This document shows positions 7,390 to 16,285 of a stretch of 28,415 nt of DNA, piece after piece. Below the pieces are notes generated by a model that did no database searches, had not been told where the DNA came from, and saw only the letters and a program-made list of their open reading frames with translations. The translations under genes and the position numbers were made by a program. Source of the DNA: Chrysochromulina tobinii (Eukaryota; Haptophyta; Prymnesiales; Chrysochromulinaceae); the NCBI GenBank assembly GCA_001275005.1, contig JWZX01003244.1, positions 1-28,415 of the forward strand, written 5' to 3'. Position 1 is the first letter of the stretch, and each line of letters begins with the position of its first letter.

Positions 7390-8772
7390 ATGGGAGCAAA
7401 CGCGTCGTCGTCCAGCTTCCTAGGCGCGCCGCCACCGCGCCCGACCATATCGCCGATGCGCCTGTCGGTCGAGCTGCAACGCAAGCTTGGCCACGGTGCA
7501 CGGCTGAACATCAAAATTGTGCTCCGCGGCGATGTGCAGACGGGCAAGTCGAGCTTACTGCGCCGCCTGCAGGGTTTGTCCCACGTGCCGGAGATGAAGG
7601 CTTCCAGCGAGCTCACCGTCGGTACAATCGACTGGCACTGCGAGGGCAGCCCGGACGTGGTCAAGGTCGAAGCTTGGGACGTCGTCGATGCAGACCTGTG
7701 CCGCCGTCCGTCACAGTTGTCCCCCACGCTCAAGCACAGTCATAGTTGTGAGAGCGGCAGTTCCGCCGGCCCGACGATCGACGTATGGCGCGGCGCCGAT
7801 GCGGCCATCGTGCTCTTCGACCCACGAAAGCGGTGGACCTTTGTGTACGCGCTACGGCTGCTTGGCGAGGCGCCAGCCCACGTGCCGGTGCTGCTCGCGT
7901 CCAACTTTGCCGACTGCACGGATGCTTCCGAAGAGGAGGCTTACGAGAGCGTTGGCGTGGGCGGCGACGGTGGTGCGGGCTCGAGCTCGCAGCTGGTCGC
8001 ATGGGCCGAGGTCGAGCGGGCGGCCCAGGACGAGGCCAAGCGGAGCGGCCGACTGATTGTGGCCGTCCGTACGAGCATGGTCGACTGTGTGGGTCTACCG
8101 ACGATGCATGCCTTCTTACGACTTCCGTACTACCGTGCCAAGCAGGCCGCGCTCGCGGCGGCGCAGCGTGAGGCCGCCAGCAAGCTCAGCCATGCCGAGG
8201 CGACCGTGCGAGCGTTGGCCGCCGGACTTGAGCCGCCGCCCAGTACGGCGCCGCCCAGCTCCGACGCGCTCGACGGCGCTCGCTCGGTGCCCGCGACTGC
8301 GCTCAGCGGCGCGGCGGACACACGAGTTTCGTCAAGAGTTTCGTCGCGCATGGAGCTCTCGCTCGAGGAGGCGCCGCGGACGCCCGCGGGCGGATTCGGC
8401 GGCTTCGGGCCCCTCACGATCCACCGTCACAGCGCGATACCAGCTGGAGCCCCTCGTCTCGAACCACCGCCCAGTATAATGGCGCGCGACAGCGGCGTCG
8501 CGCTGCCCATCGCGCCCAACGCGACGCCCACGCCCTCGCGCCTGCCTGGGCTGGACATGGGCATCGCTGACTCCTTTTTCGACGGCGTCGACGCCCCTCC
8601 CACAGCTACGAGCCGCTCAGCGACGACCGAAGGCATGAGCGGGAGCGGCGTCCAGAGTCGAGGCGGCAGGGAGTCGTTGGCCATGGCGCCGGTGCAGCGG
8701 CAGGAGGCGAAGGACGACGACGAGGAGGAGGAGGATCTGCTCCCGTTACTGGATGATCCCGATGCGGATTGA
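7390..8772 (+). CDS. RABL6-like Ras-superfamily GTPase
   Basis: The product is 460 residues and starts MGANASSSS, a likely N-myristoylation sequence. The GTPase domain shows the P-loop GDVQTGKS at 47-54, the stretch TIDWHCEG, then DVVKVEAWDVVDADL (the DxxG position is replaced by WDVVD, 96-100), IDVWRGADAAIVLFD, KRWTFVYALRLL and PAHVPVLLASNFAD (G4 position, SNFAD instead of NKxD). This combination closely matches RABL6/PARF, including the KVE.WDVVD block and the W-T-F after the switch region. A Ser/Pro/Ala-rich disordered half follows, ending in an acidic tail with EEEEDLLPLLDD. Human RABL6 is longer. The gene sits 141 bp after the propeller gene on the same strand and converges on the channel gene. 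Confidence 0.8.
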   Translation: MGANASSSSFLGAPPPRPTISPMRLSVELQRKLGHGARLNIKIVLRGDVQTGKSSLLRRLQGLSHVPEMKASSELTVGTIDWHCEGSPDVVKVEAWDVVDADLCRRPSQLSPTLKHSHSCESGSSAGPTIDVWRGADAAIVLFDPRKRWTFVYALRLLGEAPAHVPVLLASNFADCTDASEEEAYESVGVGGDGGAGSSSQLVAWAEVERAAQDEAKRSGRLIVAVRTSMVDCVGLPTMHAFLRLPYYRAKQAALAAAQREAASKLSHAEATVRALAAGLEPPPSTAPPSSDALDGARSVPATALSGAADTRVSSRVSSRMELSLEEAPRTPAGGFGGFGPLTIHRHSAIPAGAPRLEPPPSIMARDSGVALPIAPNATPTPSRLPGLDMGIADSFFDGVDAPPTATSRSATTEGMSGSGVQSRGGRESLAMAPVQRQEAKDDDEEEEDLLPLLDDPDAD

Positions 8773-9202
8773 GGAAAGCGATCCTGGAATTGGCGGGCTC
8801 GTCCTAATCCGCCATTCGCGCATGAATGGAGCACCGGCGCATCGCGAACCGCGGGACCGTAACACAGGCGTCTCCGGCCGCGACGTCGGTCCCGCGCGCC
8901 CACGCGCCCACGCTAGTCGATCGCTCATCCACGGTTTTGAACTTACTCTATACTCGTAGAATGTGAAACTGCGATATCCCCACTTGAGTGTCGTCGAGAC
9001 CTGCGGTACGGGGTTACCGAGACGGTAGTTCTATTACCGCCATGACCCAAGTCCCTCCGCCGCGCGTGACCTATCTCCGCCGATCTTATCTGCCATGGAT
9101 GTGGGGCATGCAAATACCCCGAACCGCACCGCACCGTTCGTAACATGGTGACTGAAGCAACTACTGCACGTCGAGCACCTGCGAGATTATGCTCGAAGCA
9201 CT
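8773..9202. other. Convergent intergenic region with a 9-bp inverted repeat
   Basis: The 430 bp between two convergent stop codons has no gene. It holds a perfect inverted repeat, GCGGGACCG at 8851-8859 and CGGTCCCGC at 8887-8895, with a 27-base spacer. A smaller stem CGAGCA/TGCTCG (9172-9195) lies just beyond the channel gene's stop. These could be 3'-end structures. Confidence 0.4.
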
Positions 9203-11680
9203 CTACACCCAAAGCCTTGCTACGTCGGACTTCGAAGGGCTGCTGTGAAGAGGAGGCCGACCATCGTTTACGATGGCTGCTGGCGCCGGAGCATATTCCG
9301 GCTCCTTCGTCTGCGCCTTGAAGCTTGAAGAGCGCCGCGGCTCAGGTAGCGGCTCAGGGACCTCAGGGACCGGTGACATGCGCGGGGAGCTATCGCCGGC
9401 GAGCATGGACTCGATCGCGCTCAAGCGCTCGGACAGCGTGCCGAGCACTTGCACCATTTGCGGCATCGACTCGGCAATAGCGGGCAATGAATTCAGCAGA
9501 GACTCCGTTTCAGCTGGCACTCCGACGACCTCTTCGGGTGCTCCGGCGTCGGGTGCTCCGGCGGCGGGCTCTTCAGCCTTGGCCTCTGGCTCGTCCTCAA
9601 GAAGAGGCGCTAGCAATGCAGTGCGTAGGGGCTGAATGATCGACGAGGACACGAGACGGCCCGTGGCCGACACGACACCGTACTCATCATCGAGCTTGCC
9701 CGCGCTTGCCATCGACTCCCTCCAGTTCTTCTCATCGTCGCGAACGGCGACCTGCCCCTCAGCGAGGATGGCGAGGAACATCGAGAGCATGATGAAGACG
9801 GCGACGAAGAGGTATCCAAGGAAGAGCAAAGCGTTGAGATAGTTTCCAGAGTTGGTCAGAATCTCGTTGATGTCGAAGTCGCCAAACAGCGCGCGGAAGA
9901 GTGCCAAGAAAGCTGGGATCTGAGAAGAATAGTTCTCCATCACCGGGCCTAGCTGAATTTGGAGCATCATCGAGAATGCAAACATGGCGATGATGAATGT
10001 GACGCCGAAGAACAACAAATCCAAAGCAGTCTTCTTGAGTACCGCTGTGGCAAGGCCCATCTTGGGCATGAGCAACGCGCAGACCTTCATCACCTTGAAG
10101 AGTTGCACGCACACGCAGAGGGAGAGGGCCGTCTTGGCGTCCGAAAAGGCTTTCATCACCTTCCAATCGTCGAAGTAGCCCACCTGCGAGCACATGTAGC
10201 TTGCGCAGCCCGCGTTCTCGGGCGTCTCGGTCAGGGTCTGGAGGTAGTACAGGATGCCATTATACGTGAAGAAGAAGATGATGTAGTTGGCCCAGTCCAT
10301 GACGTTCCACATGTTGGCGAAGTAGGCGACGACGGAGTTCGAGAGCTCGACGCCCTCAAGCAGGCAGAAGAAGATGATCAGCGCGAGGGCAACGTTGGCG
10401 AACGTGAGCATGCTTGCGATCTGAGTTTTGGAGAGGAGGCGTGTCTCGACGCTGTACGACGTGAGCCAAGCGCCCGGCGCTGACTGCTCAAAGATGAGCG
10501 TCGTGCGATAGCGCACTCCAATACTGTTGGCCTTAAGCTGCAGCGTGATAGTCATCAGCCTCGTGCGCGCGTCGATGAAGTGGCCGCGCTTCAAGTCGTT
10601 CCAAAACTCCTCGGCAGCATTGCGGACGGCGCCAGTAAGGGTGCCGGTACCGTTGCCGTCCTGTCCTGGATCGCACAGCTGCTTGATGTGGATGCCGTTG
10701 AGGGACGTGCGGATGCAGTGGTAGCGACCCACTCGACCGTTAGTTACGTTGACGTACGAGTCCCGATAGTCGGTGATCTCGCGCGCGGTGCCGCTCTCAG
10801 GCTCCAAGAAGGTATCCGAAAAGAAAGGGATCATGACGGCGACGAAGCCCGAACCCTCCCAGTTCGCCTGGAAGAGGGGCTGGCCGGACGTGATGCCAGC
10901 AGGGTTGGAGCCCAGCTGCTCCGGGGCGAAGAAGGTCCATGGATGCTCTGGGCTTTCGTCGGGATGCGTCCAGTTGAACCCGAAGGGCTCCGTGCTGCCG
11001 CCGGTCATGAGCCCGTCTGGTGCACCGAGCAATGGAAAGCAATCTCCCAGTGTCTGGAAGGCAGGGCAGTCCTGGGCGCCCGCTCGCACCTGTCGGATCA
11101 TGACGCCCTCTGTCCAATCCAGCTGGTCCATCAGCTCCACGAGCTCCGGAACGCTGTACGGACGGGCTCCGTCGCCATGCATCGAGCCGTCCCCATCTGG
11201 CCAGGCCTCGTCGACGCACGTCTTCGGGTAGGCATATGACCCAGGAGTCTCCGTGCACGGCCCCATGTCGCCAAAGAGCCCAGGCAGCAGTACGGTGTTT
11301 CCCCATTCATAGATGTCGGCCGCGCGTCGGACGGCCGAGAAGATGTCGGGCTGTACGAGCTTGTCCTGCACGATTTTATCAACAAAAAATTCTTCCGTCA
11401 CCCGCATGCTCCCGCTCAAGCTTTGGAAGATGGCGACGAAGATGATGTACATCAATGTCTGCATCGTCATGCTGTTGAGCACGTCCAATAACGCATTGAA
11501 GCAGCGAACGGGTGCAGACGATGCCGCATTCCTGTCTGCACGCTCCTGCCGGGCGAGATCCTTGGCGTCGAGAATGTCTCTGAAGGCTTGCTGTTGCGCC
11601 GCTAAACCCGCGCCGCCGTCCGCCAGATTCGCCTGGTCGTTGGCCCTTCTCTTCAAGATCGTCATCATCGCGGACGCCAT
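9203..11680 (-). CDS. Polycystin-2-type (PKD2/TRPP) cation channel
   Basis: The product is an 825-residue membrane channel, probably conducting calcium or other cations. S1 is at about 73-88 (QTLMYIIFVAIFQSL). A large extracellular loop of the polycystin type follows (about 90-420) with NTVLLPGLFGDM, DYRDSYVNVTNGRVGRYHC and YRTTLIFEQSAPGAWL. Then S2 at about 421-443, S3 at 458-480 (MWNVMDWANYIIFFF), S4 at 515-540, S5 at 552-575, a pore loop LFRALFGDFD at 594-603 and S6 at 616-640, ending in AEGQVAVRDDEKNW. The acidic, proline-rich C-terminal tail has a predicted helix (MPQMVQVLGTLSERLSAIESM) like the oligomerisation coiled coil of PKD2. The ATG has a good context (AACATGG). In other flagellates PKD2 sits in the ciliary membrane. 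The location here is inference. Confidence 0.92.
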   Translation of the reverse strand: MASAMMTILKRRANDQANLADGGAGLAAQQQAFRDILDAKDLARQERADRNAASSAPVRCFNALLDVLNSMTMQTLMYIIFVAIFQSLSGSMRVTEEFFVDKIVQDKLVQPDIFSAVRRAADIYEWGNTVLLPGLFGDMGPCTETPGSYAYPKTCVDEAWPDGDGSMHGDGARPYSVPELVELMDQLDWTEGVMIRQVRAGAQDCPAFQTLGDCFPLLGAPDGLMTGGSTEPFGFNWTHPDESPEHPWTFFAPEQLGSNPAGITSGQPLFQANWEGSGFVAVMIPFFSDTFLEPESGTAREITDYRDSYVNVTNGRVGRYHCIRTSLNGIHIKQLCDPGQDGNGTGTLTGAVRNAAEEFWNDLKRGHFIDARTRLMTITLQLKANSIGVRYRTTLIFEQSAPGAWLTSYSVETRLLSKTQIASMLTFANVALALIIFFCLLEGVELSNSVVAYFANMWNVMDWANYIIFFFTYNGILYYLQTLTETPENAGCASYMCSQVGYFDDWKVMKAFSDAKTALSLCVCVQLFKVMKVCALLMPKMGLATAVLKKTALDLLFFGVTFIIAMFAFSMMLQIQLGPVMENYSSQIPAFLALFRALFGDFDINEILTNSGNYLNALLFLGYLFVAVFIMLSMFLAILAEGQVAVRDDEKNWRESMASAGKLDDEYGVVSATGRLVSSSIIQPLRTALLAPLLEDEPEAKAEEPAAGAPDAGAPEEVVGVPAETESLLNSLPAIAESMPQMVQVLGTLSERLSAIESMLAGDSSPRMSPVPEVPEPLPEPRRSSSFKAQTKEPEYAPAPAAIVNDGRPPLHSSPSKSDVARLWV

Positions 11681-11820
11681 GTTGACCGCCCGCTACTTCA
11701 GCACTCAGCCAGCCCAAAAGGATCTTCCTTCAAGCGTGTGAGCGCCCTCTTCGCCGAACGTTGAGTCACGTTTTGGATCGTTTCCCCACAGCTTGCGTCG
11801 AACGCACGAGGACTTTCGAG

Positions 11821-12079
11821 AGGTAAAGTCAAGACAAATCACAAGTCAAGTCAGGAAACGTATATCTTCACAATGGATTGGTCCGGCTCGTAATGGCAGT
11901 CTCGAAAGACAGTCTCGCATAACATGTACTCGTTCAATACCGGTACTGTACCCGGTAAGTTCAATTGGTGTGGTTTCAACTTTCAAGGTTGGACCGCCAT
12001 ACAATAAATGGCGCGTATCTCGTGGGCCTCTTCTCAGCTGTAGTGAACTTGACTTGAGTTGACTTGAGTTGTTTGACCT
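11821..12079. repeat. AAGTC-armed imperfect inverted repeat, possible decayed TIR element
   Basis: The left arm at 11821-11855 (AGGTAAAGTCAAGAC...CAAGTCAAGTC) and the reverse complement of the right arm at 12043-12079 (AGGTCAAACAACTC...CAAGTCAAGT) share AGGT-AA ends and the CAAGTCAAGT core. The arms use the same AAGTC word as the TIR element at 1715-1824, but the internal sequences are unrelated. I see no clear target duplication. It may be an older relative, or AAGTC microsatellite-like arms. Confidence 0.35.
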
Positions 12080-12173
12080 GCACGATTTGACTAAACTCGA
12101 TTTCTGCACACCCTGTCCAGGTCCACAGGCGCGCGCCGCTCCACTCTACAGAACTCGGCGTGCGGTTGGCATC

Positions 12174-12938
12174 ATGCATGACGGACGACGCAAAACCTTC
12201 GCAACCGGCCATTTTCTCCTCCTGACGGCCGTCTGCTCTCCTCTGTGTGAGGCGGCACTGCTCGCAAACGGTTGGAGGCTGCAGACGCCATGCAATGCGG
12301 CGATTGCCGCCGAGTTGGCTGGGGTGAAGGCGACTGCAACAACATCCGACCATGTCCACTGGGTCGCCGTCTTCAAAGACGGCGGCATCAAACCATTGCA
12401 GATGGCAATGTTTGCACCACCGACCAACCCAACATCGGTTGGCGCGCCCTCCGCCATAGCCCGGCTCGACAAGCAGGCTGCGCGGCTTGACTACCTCAGG
12501 AGCTCTATCCTGAAGGAAAATCCGGAGGCTGTCGAGGCACTGGGCCTTGCTCTCGACGGCTGCATCGAGGCGTGGCTCGAGCACTGCGCCACCGCAAATG
12601 GTACGAACGCGAGGTTCGAGGACCTGCAAGCGTCGTCAACCCCGCAGTCGGCAGCCGTGCTTGCGAGCCGTGGCTTTTGTGAGCTCGACGATGTGGCCAT
12701 CGACTTCACAGTGCTCGGTCGCGGAGAGAGTATCCCGACTCATCGTGCGAGACTGCCAGGGGCAATCGTCGCATACGAGCGTCGCGCCGGGTCTTGCGAT
12801 GACGTGTTAGACCAAGCGATGGCGCAGTCACTTCTCGAGCGTCTTCGTCAGCAGCCGGAGCCCGTCGTTGGCACTCCTGTGGCTCCGCCGAGGGAGAAGA
12901 AGGATCCGTGGGCAGGCATCAAGGGCTTTGGGCGGTGA
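12174..12938 (+). CDS. Unknown protein with N-terminal signal sequence
   Basis: I do not recognise this family. The frame is open from 12069. I prefer the ATG at 12174 because it opens with MHDGRRKTFATGHFLLLTAVCSPLCEAALLANGW: basic start, hydrophobic core, small residues, as in a signal peptide. That gives 254 residues. The mature part has two amphipathic stretches (SAIARLDKQAARLDYLRSSI and EAVEALGLALDGCIEAWLEH) and ends with DPWAGIKGFGR after a proline- and charge-rich segment. No transmembrane segment beyond the leader is seen. Secretion or plastid import are both possible in an alga with a secondary plastid. The upstream 100 bp carries the right arm of the AAGTC repeat. Confidence 0.55.
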   Translation: MHDGRRKTFATGHFLLLTAVCSPLCEAALLANGWRLQTPCNAAIAAELAGVKATATTSDHVHWVAVFKDGGIKPLQMAMFAPPTNPTSVGAPSAIARLDKQAARLDYLRSSILKENPEAVEALGLALDGCIEAWLEHCATANGTNARFEDLQASSTPQSAAVLASRGFCELDDVAIDFTVLGRGESIPTHRARLPGAIVAYERRAGSCDDVLDQAMAQSLLERLRQQPEPVVGTPVAPPREKKDPWAGIKGFGR

Positions 12939-13541
12939 CGTCAGAATTGACACGGGTCCGGCTGGGTCCACGCACCACGGCAGACGGCACTGGCTCGACG
13001 TTTTGGACAAAATCGCGAGCCCCGTCGGCGTCGCCCGTCCGCCGTCGTGAGCCACGGTTCGACATCCGCGCGCCGCTGCCGCCGATCGCGGACGCGATCC
13101 CCCGCGGCGTTCAGGTCATACGTATTCTATGACATTTGGATATGATCCGATAAAAACCGAACCAGGTCGCAGGTGGACGTTCTCGGTTCTGTGGACGCCC
13201 GCCTCTGCAGCGTGGCGATGCCTCTCTGACGCCCGGCGCGTCCCCGCCCGCCCTGCGCGCGGGCGCCGTCGGATCGCGCGCCGCGGGGCGGTGCGGAGGT
13301 CCGATTGTGACATCTAAAATCTAATTGTGTTATTCTTATACACATTGCGGTGTGAAGTCTGACAGTGTCGCTTTTTGAGAGAGACGACAGACGAAATCGA
13401 GTGACTGTGGGTGTGCCTGCGGCGCTGCGGCTGCGGCTGCGCGTGCGGTGCTGCCCTGGTGTCGACCCGTGTCGTCTGTCGTCACCTTTATCTCTCATCG
13501 TTTAATGCCGGTATGCCGCCCCAGTCACTTCGGCATCTGTG
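12939..13541. other. Convergent intergenic region, no gene seen
   Basis: About 600 bp between two convergent genes. The sequence is GC-rich around 13200-13310 with several short GC inverted matches, and GCGGCTGCG-type repeats near 13426-13455. No frame has coding character, and I see no RNA gene. Confidence 0.45.
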
Positions 13542-14558
13542 TTAGCTGTTGATTGAGACACTGTATTTAGTAATCTTCGTGCCACCCTTGAGCTGGATGG
13601 CAAGCACCTCGTCTGCAGCGACTCCCATCGCCTCCAACGATTGAAGGCCGCGCTTGCCCATGGCCGCATTGGCGACCGTCCCGCGGGCGAGCTTATCGAC
13701 AAACTCTTCGTAGCTGATGCCGTCGTCGCCGTCTTCGTCGATTTCGCCTAAAAGGAGATCCAGCTGGCGATCGTCAATGGGTATGTTCCACAGGTCCAGG
13801 GCACGTCGGATCTCGCTGCGAGAGAGACGACCGGAGCGATCAAGATCGCAGTACTGGAAGGCCTTGTACATGTCCGTGAAGCGGCTGTTGAGGCCACTTT
13901 CAGCCGCTGCCAAGAGCATCTTGGTCTCCTTCTCCGCCTGGAACTTCTCCTCGTGTGTCTTATACACCTTGGCCTCCTTCTTTCTCGGAGCCAGCTTCTT
14001 CTTAGCCTCTTCTTTTTCACGCCTCGTGGCAGCTTCGATCTCTCTTAGCTCTTTTGCAGTCGGCATGCGTGGCGCCACATAGGTGTAGTCCTTGTAGTAA
14101 CCATAACCCTTGGAGCCGAGCTTGTACACGTAGCCCGGTTTGGCTTTGGCTTTCGCCGAAGCATAGATGAAGCCTGACGGGTCGCGATGGAGGTGCGGGT
14201 ACATGCCAACATGATCGAATGCGGGATCGTACGCGGGAAGCTGCGCGGCGGACTGCGGACGGGGCAGCACTCGTGCCCGCAGCAGTTTCTCCTGAATTTG
14301 CCTCTGCAGCAGCTCTGCCATCTGATCCGCCTGCTCGTGGATACGCTGCATGCGCTTCTGACGCTGTGCATCTTCCTGGAAAGGACGGAACGATGAACGG
14401 GATGATGCACGGCTCAAGCCGCCCCACGATTGGGTCAGGCTCTGCGCGCTTTGGGAACGCACAAACCCCGCCGGGGCCGAGCCCGGGCGGGAGGGGGCCG
14501 AGCCCGGGCGGGGTGCCCAGCCCGGGTGGATGGATCCGGAACTCGGAGCGCGTTGCAT
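13542..14558 (-). CDS. EF-hand protein with RPGSAP N-terminus
   Basis: The frame is open back to 14588 but the first ATG is at 14558 (ACCATGC), giving 338 residues. The N-terminus is Ser/Pro/Arg-rich with PRPGSAPSRPGSAP and SQSAQSL. A helical segment (QRQKRMQRIHEQADQMAELL) follows, then RPQSAAQLPAYDP, then a Tyr/Gly/Lys-rich part (KPGYVYKLGSKGYGYYKDY), and a charged helix with EKEEAKKK. Two EF hands close the protein, with loops at 238-249 (DLDRSGRLSRSE) and 274-285 (DEDGDDGISYEE). Both have acidic ligands at positions 1, 3, 9 or 12, so calcium binding is likely. The last 40 residues are conserved-looking. RPxSAP motifs are often seen in cilium and microtubule proteins. That location is inference. 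Confidence 0.8.
   Translation of the reverse strand: MQRAPSSGSIHPGWAPRPGSAPSRPGSAPAGFVRSQSAQSLTQSWGGLSRASSRSSFRPFQEDAQRQKRMQRIHEQADQMAELLQRQIQEKLLRARVLPRPQSAAQLPAYDPAFDHVGMYPHLHRDPSGFIYASAKAKAKPGYVYKLGSKGYGYYKDYTYVAPRMPTAKELREIEAATRREKEEAKKKLAPRKKEAKVYKTHEEKFQAEKETKMLLAAAESGLNSRFTDMYKAFQYCDLDRSGRLSRSEIRRALDLWNIPIDDRQLDLLLGEIDEDGDDGISYEEFVDKLARGTVANAAMGKRGLQSLEAMGVAADEVLAIQLKGGTKITKYSVSINS
14473..14514 (-). repeat. 21-bp in-frame tandem repeat encoding (S)RPGSAP
   Basis: Two 21-bp copies (14473-14493 and 14494-14514) plus a partial third contain GAGCCCGGGCGGG. On the minus strand they encode the RPGSAP repeat at the N-terminus of the EF-hand protein. Confidence 0.6.
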
Positions 14559-15047
14559 GGTTGGCTCGACCGCGGATGAACCAGTCAAATCTAAATACTG
14601 AACGGGTTCCGCACGACGTCATTATTACCGGTACTTCGTCAACATGACGAAAATACGCTCACGGGACTTACTGTGTGTCAGACGCGAATTTTGGCAAAAC
14701 TCGTGCGCGCGAGGACTGCGCAGCGCAGGCGCCAGCTTTACCCTGTTGGGGCCCGTTGGTGTTGACATAAATTCCAATTGAAAATTCAGATGTGTGCGTA
14801 TCAAGCCTAGTTTCAAGCACGTAATACATGTATGTGTTGGAACAAGGTGTTGGAAACTTGGAATCTTCCCTTGGGAATCTTGGAAAAAAGCGTGGACTGT
14901 TGTGCCTGCCTTTGTGATTGCTGACATTGCCGCCAATCCAAATGGATCGAATGTGGGTATCCGGCACAACCTGGGCTTGAAAAGATGAAAAACGGAACAG
15001 TCGATGACGAAAGCATTTGGCTCACTCGACATTGATCTTCTTCCGCC
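14559..15047. other. Divergent intergenic region
   Basis: The 489 bp separate head-to-head genes (14558 minus and 15048 plus). ACCGGTAC at about 14629 and a CACGACGTCA sequence near 14612 lie close to the minus-strand start. Imperfect TTGGAA/CTTGG repeats occur at 14835-14890. A 135-codon minus frame here has no coding character. Confidence 0.4.
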
Positions 15048-16181
15048 ATGGGTTGCGTCATGTCGACCGCGATCGCTGTACTGCTATGCAAGCACAGGTG
15101 CTCGATCGAGCGCCTCACCTCGTCCATGTCCTTCCACCCGCCGTCACCACCCTCCTATTCGTTCGAGGGAACCGAGGATGGCAGCCTCAAGCTGGTCTTT
15201 GCGCACCACGACATGGCAGCTGCACTGCTGCACATGGGCCGGCAGCGGAAAGTGCGCTGCGAGCTCAAGCTGCTGCGTACGTCGCGCCGCCAGTCGATCC
15301 CGCTATTCCACTTCATCTGCGAGGGCGCGCGTATGACCGTGCTCTGGTCGCATGCAAATGCCATGGACTGCGGCGAGATGTACTTCTTCTTTATCGAGCT
15401 CGCTGCGCGGCTGAATGTCAACGTCGCAGCGTACGACTACTCGGGCTACGGTGCGGCCACGGGCCAGCCAACCGAATCGAATGCGTACTCGGACGCGCGC
15501 GCCGCCTTCGATTACCTCGTCTCAACCGGCATCGACGCTGAGACGCAGATCATCCTGTACGGACAGTCGATCGGCTCGGCGCCGACGCTGTACCTCGCGA
15601 CGAAGCGCAAATACGCGGCCGTCATCCTGCACACGCCCATCCTCTCGGGGCTCCGCTTCCTCATCCCGCCGCCTCCCGGATTGTGCACGTGGCAAGGGTG
15701 CTGCTCGCCGCGCTGCGTGTACGCACCTTGTGACCCTTTCCCGAACTTCAAACGGATACGTCGCGTGAGCGCGCCCGTGCTGCTCATCCACGGCACCGCC
15801 GACCGCACCGTCCACTACTCGCACTCGCTCACGCTCTATGAACGCCTACCGCCGCAGCACCGGAGGGAGCCGTACATCATTGAGGGGGCTGGCCACGAGA
15901 ACATAGTAGACTACGATGTGGACGGATACTTCCGTCGCGTGCAAGCGTTCCTCTCGGACGTATCGTCCCTCTCCTCCAACGGCCGGTCGACGTCCGACTC
16001 CGCGTATCCGATGGCCTCGCGAACGGCCACCGTCGCGAGCGCGCCGCTCACCAGAGCGCGTGGCGACGGCATCGACCTCCACACGGTCAACATGCACCCA
16101 TCCTGCGAGAGCGAGGAGAGCGCGGGGAAGGGAGGATGCAACACGGGGGCACCTCCCACGGCCTTGCACATGCAGCGCTGA
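15048..16181 (+). CDS. ABHD17-like serine hydrolase (protein depalmitoylase)
   Basis: The 377-residue product belongs to the alpha/beta-hydrolase fold. Blocks match ABHD17 (FAM108) closely: LWSHANAMDCGEMYFFFIEL, NVNVAAYDYSGYGAATGQP, IILYGQSIGSAPTLYLA, AAVILHTPILSGLR, VLLIHGTADRTVHYSHSL and IIEGAGHENI. The catalytic triad is visible: Ser174 in GQSIG, Asp252 in HGTAD and His283 in GAGHEN. ABHD17 enzymes remove palmitate from cysteines of membrane proteins such as Ras. The start (GCCATGG context) begins MGCVMS, a canonical myristoylation-plus-palmitoylation site. Animal ABHD17 instead uses an N-terminal cysteine cluster. An extra cysteine-rich insert (CTWQGCCSPRC) lies before CDPFPNF. The tail after residue 310 is disordered. 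Confidence 0.88.
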   Translation: MGCVMSTAIAVLLCKHRCSIERLTSSMSFHPPSPPSYSFEGTEDGSLKLVFAHHDMAAALLHMGRQRKVRCELKLLRTSRRQSIPLFHFICEGARMTVLWSHANAMDCGEMYFFFIELAARLNVNVAAYDYSGYGAATGQPTESNAYSDARAAFDYLVSTGIDAETQIILYGQSIGSAPTLYLATKRKYAAVILHTPILSGLRFLIPPPPGLCTWQGCCSPRCVYAPCDPFPNFKRIRRVSAPVLLIHGTADRTVHYSHSLTLYERLPPQHRREPYIIEGAGHENIVDYDVDGYFRRVQAFLSDVSSLSSNGRSTSDSAYPMASRTATVASAPLTRARGDGIDLHTVNMHPSCESEESAGKGGCNTGAPPTALHMQR

Positions 16182-16285
16182 TATGACGCATGAGCCAAGC
16201 CTCGCATCTGCCATCTCGCACCAAAAAAATTTCAAACACAAGTTTCGTCGACCTCGCCTTTCGCGCTCGCGGGAACTCTCTTTTC

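Noticed and set aside
9959-11239. Several plus-strand frames of 150-219 codons opposite the channel gene
   Set aside because: They are antisense readings of a highly conserved channel, with His/Arg-rich composition and no motif.
12936-12943. CRE-like palindrome TGACGTCA
   Set aside because: It overlaps a stop codon at a gene 3' end, so it is most likely chance.
14625-15032. A 135-codon minus-strand frame in the divergent gap
   Set aside because: It has no recognisable domain, biased composition or good start, and occupies the presumed promoter of two genes.
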